From contig JAHHIC010000036.1 in the NCBI GenBank assembly GCA_019359035.1, positions 1 through 64,000 on the forward strand: a DNA stretch of 64,000 bases, read 5' to 3'. Source of the stretch: Scytonematopsis contorta HA4267-MV1. Lineage in GTDB: Bacteria > Cyanobacteriota > Cyanobacteriia > Cyanobacteriales > Nostocaceae. The position numbers and the translations under genes were made by a program. Positions within the stretch are counted from its first letter, which is position 1, and each line of letters starts with the position of its first letter. Below the pieces are notes generated by a model. The model did not search any database. It worked only from the letters and a program-made list of their open reading frames with translations, and was not told the origin of the DNA. This document shows positions 56,244 to 64,000 of this stretch, piece by piece.

Positions 56244-57713
56244 TTAAAGTTTGATGTTAGGTATTTTTAGCTTTATATTTTTACCGTTCTTATTTTCCTG
56301 TTTTTCGTATAGCAGCTTGTCTTTTTCTATAGTTTTGGGAGATTTATCCATAGCTTCCAACATCAGAGCTGACCCCACACCTAGTAACATTCCTAAAAAT
56401 CCACCCAATGCTAGATAGAGTGGAATTTTTGGGGAAACTGGCTTGTTAGGGACTAAAGCAGCAGATACTACTCTTGCATTACCCACATTTTGATTTACAA
56501 CTACGTCCACTTCTTGTGAACGCTTCAGCATTTCTTCATAGGTCGAACGTGCTACTTGTAACTGTCGTTCTAACTGCTGCTGTTTTTGTTCCAATTGTGG
56601 CAAGGCACTTAGCCTTTTTTGGGAAAGAAGATAGGCATTTTTTAAAATATTGACTCGATTGGCTAATGCTGACCTTTCTATATCCGACTGTACCAACTGG
56701 GCAGTTAGGTTTTGCTTCAGTTCTCCCATCTGTAAATTTTGCTGTAATGCAGGCTGTTTGCTACCCAGATTTTCAGAGACTCGCTGTTTCATCTGGTTTT
56801 TGAGAACTGCCGTTTTTGCCGTCAAATTAGCAATAGCAGGGTGTTCATTTGTATAGCGAGTCTTTGCCACAGCTAACTCGTCTTGCGCTTTTTGGTATTC
56901 TGTCAGTACCTGCTGCACACCTTTTGATTGACTTAAATTACCCATATCAACAGCCTGCTGCGAATTCAATTTCAATTGGCTTTGCAGAAGTTTTGAGCGA
57001 CTTTCCACATCCAACAAATTTGCTTGGGCTTGGGTAATCTGGTCTGATAACTGAGTAAGTCTTTCCACCCCTTTTGTAGCTTCCGCCTCCAAAGCTACTA
57101 TCTTGTTTTCTTCTTTAAATCGACGCAAGACAGTTTCCGCTCTTATAACTCTGGCCTCAACCTCAGGTAACTGTTTGCTCAAAAATCTTTTTGCTGCTGT
57201 CGCTTGAGTTTGATTTATGTGGATATTGTTCTCCAGGTAATATCTCATCAGCAAATTCACAACATCTGCTGCTTCTTTTGGACTGCTGCTGCTGTAGGCA
57301 ACCTGCAAAATATCCGTACCTCTGGCACTCTTGACTTTAACTTTTTTGAGAAACTCATCTATCGCTAGGGGTTTCCCTTTTTTATCAGTCAACCTGAGAT
57401 GAGTAATAGTTTTCTCAACTATCGGGTTGGAGCGAATTATCTCTGCTTCCGTGTCTAACGGACTGCTTAGTTGGGTCACACCACTCAATTCTCCAACCTG
57501 CGGTGAGAGACTTGTCAACGAAGAAACCCGGTCAGTTTTACTAAAAAGAAGCTTCCCCTGTGCTTCATAAATTGGTTGTTGTTTAAAAGCTGTTAAAGCT
57601 GAGAGTCCGAAGACAGAAGCTGTCACAGTGGCTATAACTAGCCAACGCTTTTTCAGAATTAGCGAGTAATGTTGCAAATCTAAAGAGTTTTGGTCTTCTT
57701 GGTTAAAGGACAT
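56244..57713 (-). CDS. Wzz-type co-polymerase lacking the kinase domain (block 3)
   Basis: From ATG 57713 the protein has 489 residues and aligns with the first 455 or so of the Wzc proteins of blocks 1 and 2 (SFNQEDQNSLDLQHYSLILKKRW at the N-terminus, coiled coil, VVNQNVGNARVVSAAL and the second TM region). It departs from them right after LEAMDKSPKTIE: instead of the kinase domain there is a short basic tail, KDKLLYEKQENKNGKNIK. No kinase-domain remnant can be read between the stop and the flippase gene. It should work as a plain chain-length determinant, alone or mixed with a full-length paralogue. Confidence 0.92.
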   Translation of the reverse strand: MSFNQEDQNSLDLQHYSLILKKRWLVIATVTASVFGLSALTAFKQQPIYEAQGKLLFSKTDRVSSLTSLSPQVGELSGVTQLSSPLDTEAEIIRSNPIVEKTITHLRLTDKKGKPLAIDEFLKKVKVKSARGTDILQVAYSSSSPKEAADVVNLLMRYYLENNIHINQTQATAAKRFLSKQLPEVEARVIRAETVLRRFKEENKIVALEAEATKGVERLTQLSDQITQAQANLLDVESRSKLLQSQLKLNSQQAVDMGNLSQSKGVQQVLTEYQKAQDELAVAKTRYTNEHPAIANLTAKTAVLKNQMKQRVSENLGSKQPALQQNLQMGELKQNLTAQLVQSDIERSALANRVNILKNAYLLSQKRLSALPQLEQKQQQLERQLQVARSTYEEMLKRSQEVDVVVNQNVGNARVVSAALVPNKPVSPKIPLYLALGGFLGMLLGVGSALMLEAMDKSPKTIEKDKLLYEKQENKNGKNIKLKIPNIKL

Positions 57714-59077
57714 ATTATACGTAGCCAAAGTTACTTTGAATACTTGCTTGTGTTTCTCTTAAATTCTGATTCTTTAGAGTAACGGTTTAGACATTATTGA
57801 GCAGGAACAAGATTAGCTGTTAAAAGCTTTATGAAATTGGATTTTTGTTAATATTCGGTATTTTCTGACCTGTTATTGTGTGTATTTCATGTTTAAGTCC
57901 TCAAGTATTACAATCGGTTATTACTGGATTCAACTAGAAATGAATAAAATTTTTATACTCTATGCTCCTTGCTCTTAAGCTAGATGGTAAGTTTGATAAG
58001 CATAACTATTAGCCTACAGTCTAGGCAAATTGACGCTATCATTTTCTGTGAAAGCCGAAAGTGTAGAATGTGGATTTTGTAACATTCGTTACACCTTATT
58101 GAGAAATGGTTAAGAAATGTGAGTTAAATAAATTTTGAACGCTGAAACTTTTGCTTAGCCTTAGGTCTTGTGTAATAACTGTTCATCAAATCCCCAAAAT
58201 TATTGATAATACAGTCATTCACAGCTAATATGCTCAAATTTTCGCGTACGTACGTATTCGCTTAACCAAAACTGTTTTTCACTTTAATACTAATTTGTCG
58301 TCAAAAATAAACCTTTTAGCTAACTTCAAATAAAATTTATATAAACTTTATCGGAACTTTACTTTTAAATCTTAATATTTAATTAATAGTAATCTTCTTT
58401 TTTGGTACTAAGGTCAAGGGAAAATGTGCTTAATTCGCAATTGCTAGAAACCTTACATGACAAGTACTAGAGGAGTTATTTGGTGCAACATCACATAGAA
58501 TTGGTCTAAAGTATCTTCATACAAGATTAATATAATCTTTATATCTTTTTGCGTATTTTATACATAAATTAGGAACTGTATAATCAAAGATTAGTGTTCC
58601 TGTACTTTTAACAAAAATATCTGACAGCTCCCAGTCCTTGGCTGTTTCCAAAAGTAGGTGAGTTGGCTTTGAAAAAAAAATCGGACTGTGTAAAAAATGT
58701 AAAATATACGAGCAACTTAAATAAATGCTTGATTTCACAGTTTTTACAAAACTAAACGATTGGATTTAATGTGCCAACTTGATTAACTTGAATTTGACCT
58801 TGTGAAAGCCTGTAATTTTTCATGCTTGCAGAATGATTTGTATACCCCATAACCTAACTATCCAAATCCTGACAGAGTGAAAATTACCAATCTGGTCATA
58901 CAAATAACCTTCACCTATCCGAAGCGTAGGTTCTGATTACCTCTACAACCCTACTGTTTTACAGCAACACAAATCTTGTTTTCATCTTACTCTTCAGGAA
59001 TACGAAGCACGTACATCCTGAGCATAAATGCCATTTCAGGATAATTTTTTGTAACAATTTGGTGTGACAACGTAATC
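57714..59077. promoter_or_regulatory. 1.36-kb divergent spacer, wzz-PGT block 3
   Basis: AT-rich, with no coding signal. It carries the AT box shared with block 2 (58330-58351), an AAGATTA/TAATCTT palindrome at 58523-58539, and an alternating GCGTACGTACGTATTCGC run at 58243-58260. The first 65 bases resemble the same position upstream of the block 1 and 2 wzc genes. Promoters of both transcripts must be here. Confidence 0.5.
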
Positions 59078-60580
59078 ATGAATAGTCAATCTTGGACAAG
59101 TGAAAACACTGCTATCAAGTTTGTTTCTATACCTAAAAACCTATCTGTATTGCTTCTTGTTGCAGATATTTTGGGCTTAGTTATTTGCTTGCAGCTTACT
59201 CTGTGGTTGTCTTTGGGTAAACCTCTGATATTAAACCCAGTTTTTTACATACTCGTTCTTTTTGTTCTTGGGGGGCTTTATCTCGCAAATACATACCATC
59301 CAGACAATCAGATTGCGGGTTTAAGAGCGCCTGCTCGAATAATTCTCAGCAATCTTGTAGTTGGTTTCTTCAGTGTCACTCTGGTTTACTTATCTGACAG
59401 TTGGAGTTGGCAGTCTGACCATTATCTGTGGTGCATTATCCTACCTCCAAGCTTGGCAGCTTTCACCATTTGGGCTGTCATATCACGCTTGCTGGCTGCA
59501 AATTGGGAGCGATCGCACATGCAACAAAGTCGTTGGTTAGTGCTGGGAGCCAACGAGAGCGCGAAGAAATTTTGTCAAAACTTTTTAGCAAAACATCCAT
59601 TAGCAAGATTAGTAATGTTGACAGAAACTGCTGAAGATAGGGATACGGCTAAAATTTGTCAATCAGCAGGTGTTATGGGAAACACACAAAATGGTAGTGC
59701 AGCAACATCAACTTTGATAAGCGACAATAATTTTTCTGGGAATAATAACTTAAATAACGTCGGAAACCTTGATGACTTAAAAAAATGGGCTTCTCAAGCT
59801 TGGTCAGGTGTATTTGTCGCAACAACAGGAGAATTATCAAATAACCAAGCACAAGATTTGATGCCATTAAGACTTCAAGGTATTCCAGTTTACAAACTAC
59901 CTCAAGCTTACGAATCTTTTTGGTTTAAACTTCCTTCATCCTTGCTGGAAGATACATGGTTTGCCTTCAGCAGTGGTTTCAACCTATTACCAGGAGGTTT
60001 TAGTCTAAAGTTAAAACGCATTACAGACGTGATTTTTGCTACATTACTGCTTTTGTTTTTATCTCCGCTAATGCTACTAACAGCATTCTTCATCAAGCTA
60101 GATAGCCCAGGTCCAGTATTTTATAGTCAATTGCGGACAGGACTACAAAGCCAACCTTTTCGGGTTTATAAATTTCGTTCCATGTACCAAAACGCAGAAA
60201 AACGTGGCGCACAATGGGCTAGTCAACAAGACCCTCGCATCACCAGAGTTGGGAACTTGTTGCGACTAAGCCGAATTGATGAACTACCCCAAATTTGGAA
60301 TGTACTACGGGGGGAAATGAGCCTAATTGGTCCACGCCCTGAGCGACCAGAATTTGATTCCCAACTCAAAAAAGAGATTCCATACTATGACCTACGTTAC
60401 CTAGTCAGACCAGGGATTACAGGTTGGGCCCAAGTGCTATATCCTTATGGAGCCTCTGTAGAGGATGCTTATGAAAAAGTAGCTTACGACCTGTATTACA
60501 TCAAGAACTATTCGCTTTGGTTAGATATCGCAATCGTTTTCAAAACAATTCGAGTTGTTTTTCTCGGAAAAGGTAGATAA
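59078..60580 (+). CDS. WbaP-like polyprenyl glycosylphosphotransferase (block 3)
   Basis: The 500-residue paralogue of the block 1 and 2 PGTs: MNSQSWTSENTAIKF, an N-terminal TM bundle (VLLLVADILGLVICLQLTLW), a central domain with WLVLGANESAKKF, the shortest linker of the three, then the hydrophobic helix and catalytic core PFRVYKFRSMYQNAE, DPRITRVGN, Asp-Glu in RIDELPQIWNVL and LIGPRPERPEF. It should initiate the block 3 unit. Its transcript ends at a perfect hairpin plus T-run (60587-60623). A HIP1 site (GCGATCGC, 59509) lies in the gene. Confidence 0.95.
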   Translation: MNSQSWTSENTAIKFVSIPKNLSVLLLVADILGLVICLQLTLWLSLGKPLILNPVFYILVLFVLGGLYLANTYHPDNQIAGLRAPARIILSNLVVGFFSVTLVYLSDSWSWQSDHYLWCIILPPSLAAFTIWAVISRLLAANWERSHMQQSRWLVLGANESAKKFCQNFLAKHPLARLVMLTETAEDRDTAKICQSAGVMGNTQNGSAATSTLISDNNFSGNNNLNNVGNLDDLKKWASQAWSGVFVATTGELSNNQAQDLMPLRLQGIPVYKLPQAYESFWFKLPSSLLEDTWFAFSSGFNLLPGGFSLKLKRITDVIFATLLLLFLSPLMLLTAFFIKLDSPGPVFYSQLRTGLQSQPFRVYKFRSMYQNAEKRGAQWASQQDPRITRVGNLLRLSRIDELPQIWNVLRGEMSLIGPRPERPEFDSQLKKEIPYYDLRYLVRPGITGWAQVLYPYGASVEDAYEKVAYDLYYIKNYSLWLDIAIVFKTIRVVFLGKGR

Positions 60581-60586
60581 ATTGAC

Positions 60587-60623
60587 TGTAGAGACGTTAC
60601 ATATAACGTCTCTACATTTTTTT
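60587..60623 (+). terminator. Rho-independent-type terminator made of a GAGACGTTA palindrome
   Basis: Thirteen-base perfect arms (TGTAGAGACGTTA, 60587-60599, and its complement, 60604-60616) with a CATA loop are followed by seven T (60617-60623), seven bases after the PGT stop. The hairpin is a copy of the dispersed palindrome at 2155 and 4498, here apparently used as a terminator. Confidence 0.8.
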
Positions 60624-60696
60624 GTCGCTGAACCTATAGTTTTATTACACAGCTTGGAAGGGGAATTAAATTAAGTATAAATTAACCCCCAGTGAC

Positions 60697-62127
60697 TTAA
60701 TAAGCCCCCTTCTTCAGCACAACAACCATCACAGTCTTCAGCAAAATTTTCAAATCGAACCAAAGCGACCAATTTTCAATGTAAGAGATATCTAATCTCA
60801 CAGCATCCTCAAAATTATCGATATTAGAACGCCCAGAAACCTGCCACCATCCAGTAATACCTGGTAAAACGTCTTGTCGAATAAAATGAGTCATCTTAAA
60901 CTTCTCCACATCTCTCACAGGAAGAGGACGGGGACCGACAAAACTCATTTCTCCAAATAGAACATTAAAGATTTGTGGTAACTCATCTAAGCTATAACGA
61001 CGAAGGAATTTACCTAAAGGAGTCACACGAGGGTCGTCCTTCATTTTAAACAAAACACCATCCTTAATTTCATTCTGTGCTTCCAACATAGCCTGTAGCT
61101 TTTCAGCATCAGTAACCATTGTTCGGAACTTCCAAATCTTAAACTTCTTACCATTTAGACCGATTCTTTCTTGCTTAAAGAAAATTGGGCCAGGAGAATC
61201 TAACCTAATCAGCAGAGCAATTAACAGATAGATAGGAGAAAAAGTAACTAAGAAAAGAAAAGAAAAAATGCGGTCGAAACAGCGCTTAAGTAAAAAATCT
61301 GCACCAGGAATAATCGGAGCATTAATAGTCTGACAAGGAAGTTCACCTATCATCCATACAGAAGCAGAAGGAAGAGCTTTCTTTTCTTGAGGTAAAATTC
61401 TCAGAGTAATACCAGAAGTCAAGAAAGTCCAGCAAACATAAGGACGATTTTTAATAGCATCCCAAGAAACAAAAAGCTCAGCAATATTATTATCACGAAG
61501 GATTTGCAGAGTAGCTTCTCGGTTAGCTCTGTCCAAAGCACTAGGTTCAGCGGTTCCAATTATGGTGTAACAGTTTTCTTTATTAATTAACCCAACACTA
61601 CTTTCCTGCTCGTGAATATCAGCAATAAGAAAAACAGGATATAGAACTGCTCCCTTAGTACGAATCTTTTTAGTCGTCACATCAAAGACAAAACGGCTAA
61701 TAGAGATAAAGACTATTGATAACATCCAAGACAGCAAGAAAGTAGAACGTGAGGCAAACTCATATTCAGGTTCATAAAGAAAAGCAACAAATAATAGAAG
61801 CAATTCCGAAAGAGAAATAGCCTTAAGCAAACTAAAATAGCTACGACGATAGACACCAGCACCATATAACCCAAATGTTGCAAGTATGACTACCTGAATT
61901 GCCAGACCCACCAGTATAAAAGAAGTATCTTGCGCTAAATAAAAATCTATTGGTGTACCGTAATATACTCCTAAATTTAATGCAAAAGTTAAACACAGAG
62001 CATCTAAAAGGATAAGTAATGCTATCCTTGTTAACTTAATAGCTAACCCTTTTCTTATTGTTGTACCTTTAGCCGAACGTAAGTCCGGCTTAAAATTTTC
62101 TAAAGGTGCATCACCGGAAGCTAACAT
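60697..62127 (-). CDS. Polyprenyl glycosylphosphotransferase, second WbaP-like type
   Basis: PGT of 476 residues from ATG 62127, which has TAGGAG upstream. About four N-terminal TM helices ([20 protein letters not shown] onward) lead to a Rossmann-like central domain ([25 protein letters not shown]) and a catalytic core with [22 protein letters not shown], Asp-Glu in [25 protein letters not shown] and [19 protein letters not shown]. It is not one of the three paralogous PGTs: the central domain and the spacing of the core differ. It converges with the block 3 PGT and precedes no sugar genes on its own strand, so its pathway lies partly outside. The frame is open to 62184. Confidence 0.93.
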   Translation of the reverse strand: MLASGDAPLENFKPDLRSAKGTTIRKGLAIKLTRIALLILLDALCLTFALNLGVYYGTPIDFYLAQDTSFILVGLAIQVVILATFGLYGAGVYRRSYFSLLKAISLSELLLLFVAFLYEPEYEFASRSTFLLSWMLSIVFISISRFVFDVTTKKIRTKGAVLYPVFLIADIHEQESSVGLINKENCYTIIGTAEPSALDRANREATLQILRDNNIAELFVSWDAIKNRPYVCWTFLTSGITLRILPQEKKALPSASVWMIGELPCQTINAPIIPGADFLLKRCFDRIFSFLFLVTFSPIYLLIALLIRLDSPGPIFFKQERIGLNGKKFKIWKFRTMVTDAEKLQAMLEAQNEIKDGVLFKMKDDPRVTPLGKFLRRYSLDELPQIFNVLFGEMSFVGPRPLPVRDVEKFKMTHFIRQDVLPGITGWWQVSGRSNIDNFEDAVRLDISYIENWSLWFDLKILLKTVMVVVLKKGAY

Positions 62128-62365
62128 TGCGATAACTCCTATTTTCCTGCAAAATAATTTACTATTTAAACTGATAAAAGACACAAGAAATGTCTAACAA
62201 ATCTTCAAAAAAAACGATTGTTAAGAGCCAACTTTAACTTACATCAACGATTATCTAGAATTAGTTTTTGGATTTTATCTTATTTGACTACTATCCTATT
62301 CTAGATGTAGCAAAAGTGCCAAGTATAAATATATAAAAAATATCAAAGATAAATGATGATTTAGT

Positions 62366-62425
62366 AAATCAAGGTTGACGGTTAACAGACAACCGTCAAC
62401 AGCCAACAGCCAATAGCCAACAATC
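62366..62425. repeat. Hairpin plus heptamer repeat (CAGCCAA)n
   Basis: Perfect 10-base arms GTTGACGGTT (62374-62383) and AACCGTCAAC (62391-62400) are followed by CAGCCAA-type heptamers up to 62422. It is the same STRR family as at 222 and 9215. It lies just beyond the stop of the WecG-like gene and may act as its 3' hairpin. Confidence 0.85.
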
Positions 62426-62427
62426 TT

Positions 62428-63201
62428 TTACTTCGCTTGGCTTTGTAATGTCCAAATTTCCTGTAAAAACAATCTAGCTACAAACCAAGGCTCAAGTAAA
62501 TAACGTTTCCATAATCTTTCTGGTTCGTTTGCTAATCGATATAACCACTCCAAACCAAATCTACCCATCCAACGGGGGGGAGTAGGAACGGCTCCAGCAA
62601 CATAGTCAATACAAGCACCACTAGTCAAAATAGCATTTGTCTGAATATTCTCAAGATTCTCTAAAATCCAATGTTCTTGCAAAGGCATACCCATTCCCAC
62701 CATGAGAATATGTGGTCGGAAAGCATTAATTGCAGCCACGGTAGCCAGATTTTCCTGACTATCCTTATTTGTGTCAATATAGCCGTGAGCGCAAGCAATC
62801 TGTAATCCGGGAAATCTTTGACGCAAAATATTTGCACCTTTTTCTGCAACTCCGGGTTTAGAACCCAGATAAAAAATACGCCAACCTTTACGAGATGCTT
62901 CTGCCATCAAAGGCCATACCCAGTCAACATAGGTTACCCTCTGTTCTCGCTTCATTGGAAAACCTAATAACTTGCCAATGAATACCAAAGGCATACTATC
63001 AATGTGAATATAGTTAGCCTGAGCGTAGAAATCCCGCATTTTCGGGTCATTATGATAAAGGTAAAGACTATGTAAATTGTGATTAGCAATAATCCATTTC
63101 TGACTCTGCTGAACAGACTCAGCAATCAAAGAATTCAACTCAGGAATGGAAAGCGCATCCACTTGAACACCAAGATATTTGTAAGGTAATTGCTGTATCA
63201 T
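62428..63201 (-). CDS. WecG/TagA/CpsF-family glycosyltransferase (GT26)
   Basis: The 257-residue protein matches the GT26 family, which adds the second sugar (ManNAc or related) to a lipid-linked primer. Landmarks are YLGVQVDALSIPEL, ANHNLHSLYLYH with IHIDSMPLVFIGKLLG (the Asp of the catalytic region), VTYVDWVWPLM, IFYLGSKPGVAEKGANIL, MVGMGMPLQEHWI and the C-terminal RFGLEWLYRLANEPERLW, the membrane-interacting appendage. AGGAATT precedes ATG 63201. It probably works after the PGT at 60697-62127, transcribed from the same strand about 300 bp downstream. Confidence 0.95.
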   Translation of the reverse strand: MIQQLPYKYLGVQVDALSIPELNSLIAESVQQSQKWIIANHNLHSLYLYHNDPKMRDFYAQANYIHIDSMPLVFIGKLLGFPMKREQRVTYVDWVWPLMAEASRKGWRIFYLGSKPGVAEKGANILRQRFPGLQIACAHGYIDTNKDSQENLATVAAINAFRPHILMVGMGMPLQEHWILENLENIQTNAILTSGACIDYVAGAVPTPPRWMGRFGLEWLYRLANEPERLWKRYLLEPWFVARLFLQEIWTLQSQAK

Positions 63202-63265
63202 AATTCCTGTTTTAATTTTGGTTAAGTAAATAGTTTTTTATTCTGGGGTCTCTTTTATTTACAAA

Positions 63266-64000
63266 CTAACCAGCGGAAGTATTCAAAGTTTCTAAATTCA
63301 CACTCTTATAATTCTGTTGACTTGCATTCATTAAAATTTCCGCAACAGCTTTCGCTCTTGCACTCCAAGAATATTTTTCCGTAATCAAATTATATGCAGC
63401 ATCCGTAAGTGGCTGATATTTTTCCAAATTAGAAGCCGCATCTAAAACATAATTTGCAACTTCTTCATTAGAATATCCCGATATCAGAAGATGTTCTAAA
63501 TCTTTAAATTCTTCTAATCCACGTAAACCTTCAGGTGTTGAGACAACTAATTTTTTACTCGCAAAATAATCTAATGCTTTATTTCTAGCACCCCCTGCGA
63601 CTGCTTGCTTAGAAAATGGTAATAAACCAATATCAGCAGACTTTATATGCGCTACAAAATCTTTTCTACTAGGTAAAAAACCTACAAAAGAAATATTAGA
63701 CGGAAGTAAACCCTGAATATCGCTACCATCACGACCAATAACCACAAAGTGTACTTTTTGTTGGTTATCTTCCAAATGTTTAGCAACATTAATAGTCATG
63801 GATACCGACATATCGTTACTTGGAAATTGATATGTTTTAGGAGCAACCACAACCACTATTTTTGCTGGTCGTAATGACTCATACGGGTCTTTTTCCGTTA
63901 GGGACAAAGGACTGAGTAAATCTTCAGTCACACCATTCCCAATGGAGTGAATATTGTGATGATTAATACCATACCACTGAGAAATTAACTTAGGAGTTGA
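63266..64000 (-). CDS. Glycosyltransferase family 4, 5' part beyond the window
   Basis: The frame is open to base 64000 without a stop: upstream of the GTG at 63931 the codons read QWYGINHHNIHSIGNGVTED, the usual IxNGV junction of GT4 enzymes, so the gene continues beyond the window. Visible here are the donor half: VHFVVIGRDGSDIQG, ISFVGFLPSRKDFVAHIKSADIGLLPF and a modified donor motif GARNKALDYFASKKLVVST, where the usual E-x7-E is weak. Roughly 245 codons are present; a full GT4 would have about 380-400. It lies upstream of the WecG-like gene on the same strand and probably belongs to the same pathway. Confidence 0.85.
   Translation of the reverse strand, partial: STPKLISQWYGINHHNIHSIGNGVTEDLLSPLSLTEKDPYESLRPAKIVVVVAPKTYQFPSNDMSVSMTINVAKHLEDNQQKVHFVVIGRDGSDIQGLLPSNISFVGFLPSRKDFVAHIKSADIGLLPFSKQAVAGGARNKALDYFASKKLVVSTPEGLRGLEEFKDLEHLLISGYSNEEVANYVLDAASNLEKYQPLTDAAYNLITEKYSWSARAKAVAEILMNASQQNYKSVNLETLNTSAG

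Noticed and set aside
58517-58738. 73-codon minus-strand ORF in the block 3 spacer
   Set aside because: Low-complexity AT-rich translation, no ribosome site, no recognisable feature; likely chance.

Overview
The window looks like a chromosomal stretch of a filamentous (Nostocales-type) cyanobacterium. The evidence is the HIP1 octamer GCGATCGC (8443, 17742, 38777, 59509), heptameric short tandem repeats, many intergenic palindromes, and cyanobacterial families such as a DUF2854 protein and a CSP41-like dehydratase. No rRNA, tRNA, transposase, phage gene or CRISPR array was recognised. The genus cannot be fixed from the sequence alone.

Layout. 1-12.8 kb is mixed housekeeping and accessory DNA: a 26-bp tandem repeat, a DUF2854 membrane protein, a 59-residue ORF, a lone receiver-domain response regulator, polyphosphate kinase (ppk1), a 1520-residue protein with an Hsp70-like ATPase domain, a short phosphoglycosyl transferase (PGT), an orphan sugar-ABC permease, 5-formyl-THF cyclo-ligase, a REP-like hairpin array and a HigBA toxin-antitoxin pair. 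12.9-18.5 kb makes and uses GDP-fucose (gmd, fcl), with a second PGT, a glycosyltransferase and a CSP41-like protein.

From 18.9 to 60.6 kb there are three consecutive exopolysaccharide assembly blocks of the same design. Each has a minus-strand gene row whose promoter-proximal gene is a Wzc/Wzz-type co-polymerase, followed by a Wzx flippase, glycosyltransferases and a Wzy-type polymerase. A WbaP-like PGT diverges on the plus strand across a long AT-rich gap. Block 1 is 18.9-32.6 kb, block 2 is 33.1-46.5 kb (with an exported TIM-barrel glycosidase-like protein after the PGT), and block 3 is 46.9-60.6 kb. The three co-polymerases and the three PGTs are paralogous, and upstream sequence is partly shared. 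The blocks therefore appear to derive from duplication of a Wzc-PGT core with different sugar genes in each. Block 3 lacks the tyrosine-kinase domain and carries a D-glucuronyl C5-epimerase-like gene, which suggests a uronic-acid polymer. 60.7-64 kb holds a sixth PGT (495 residues), a WecG/TagA-family transferase and a GT4 gene running off the window.

Working model (inference from known Wzx/Wzy systems): each PGT loads a first sugar phosphate on undecaprenyl phosphate at the inner membrane, cytoplasmic glycosyltransferases extend the unit, Wzx flips it, Wzy polymerises it, and Wzc/Wzz sets chain length. Three lines side by side would let one filament make three different polymers. Both full-length Wzc copies carry Arg in place of the Walker A Lys, which is the most testable oddity here.
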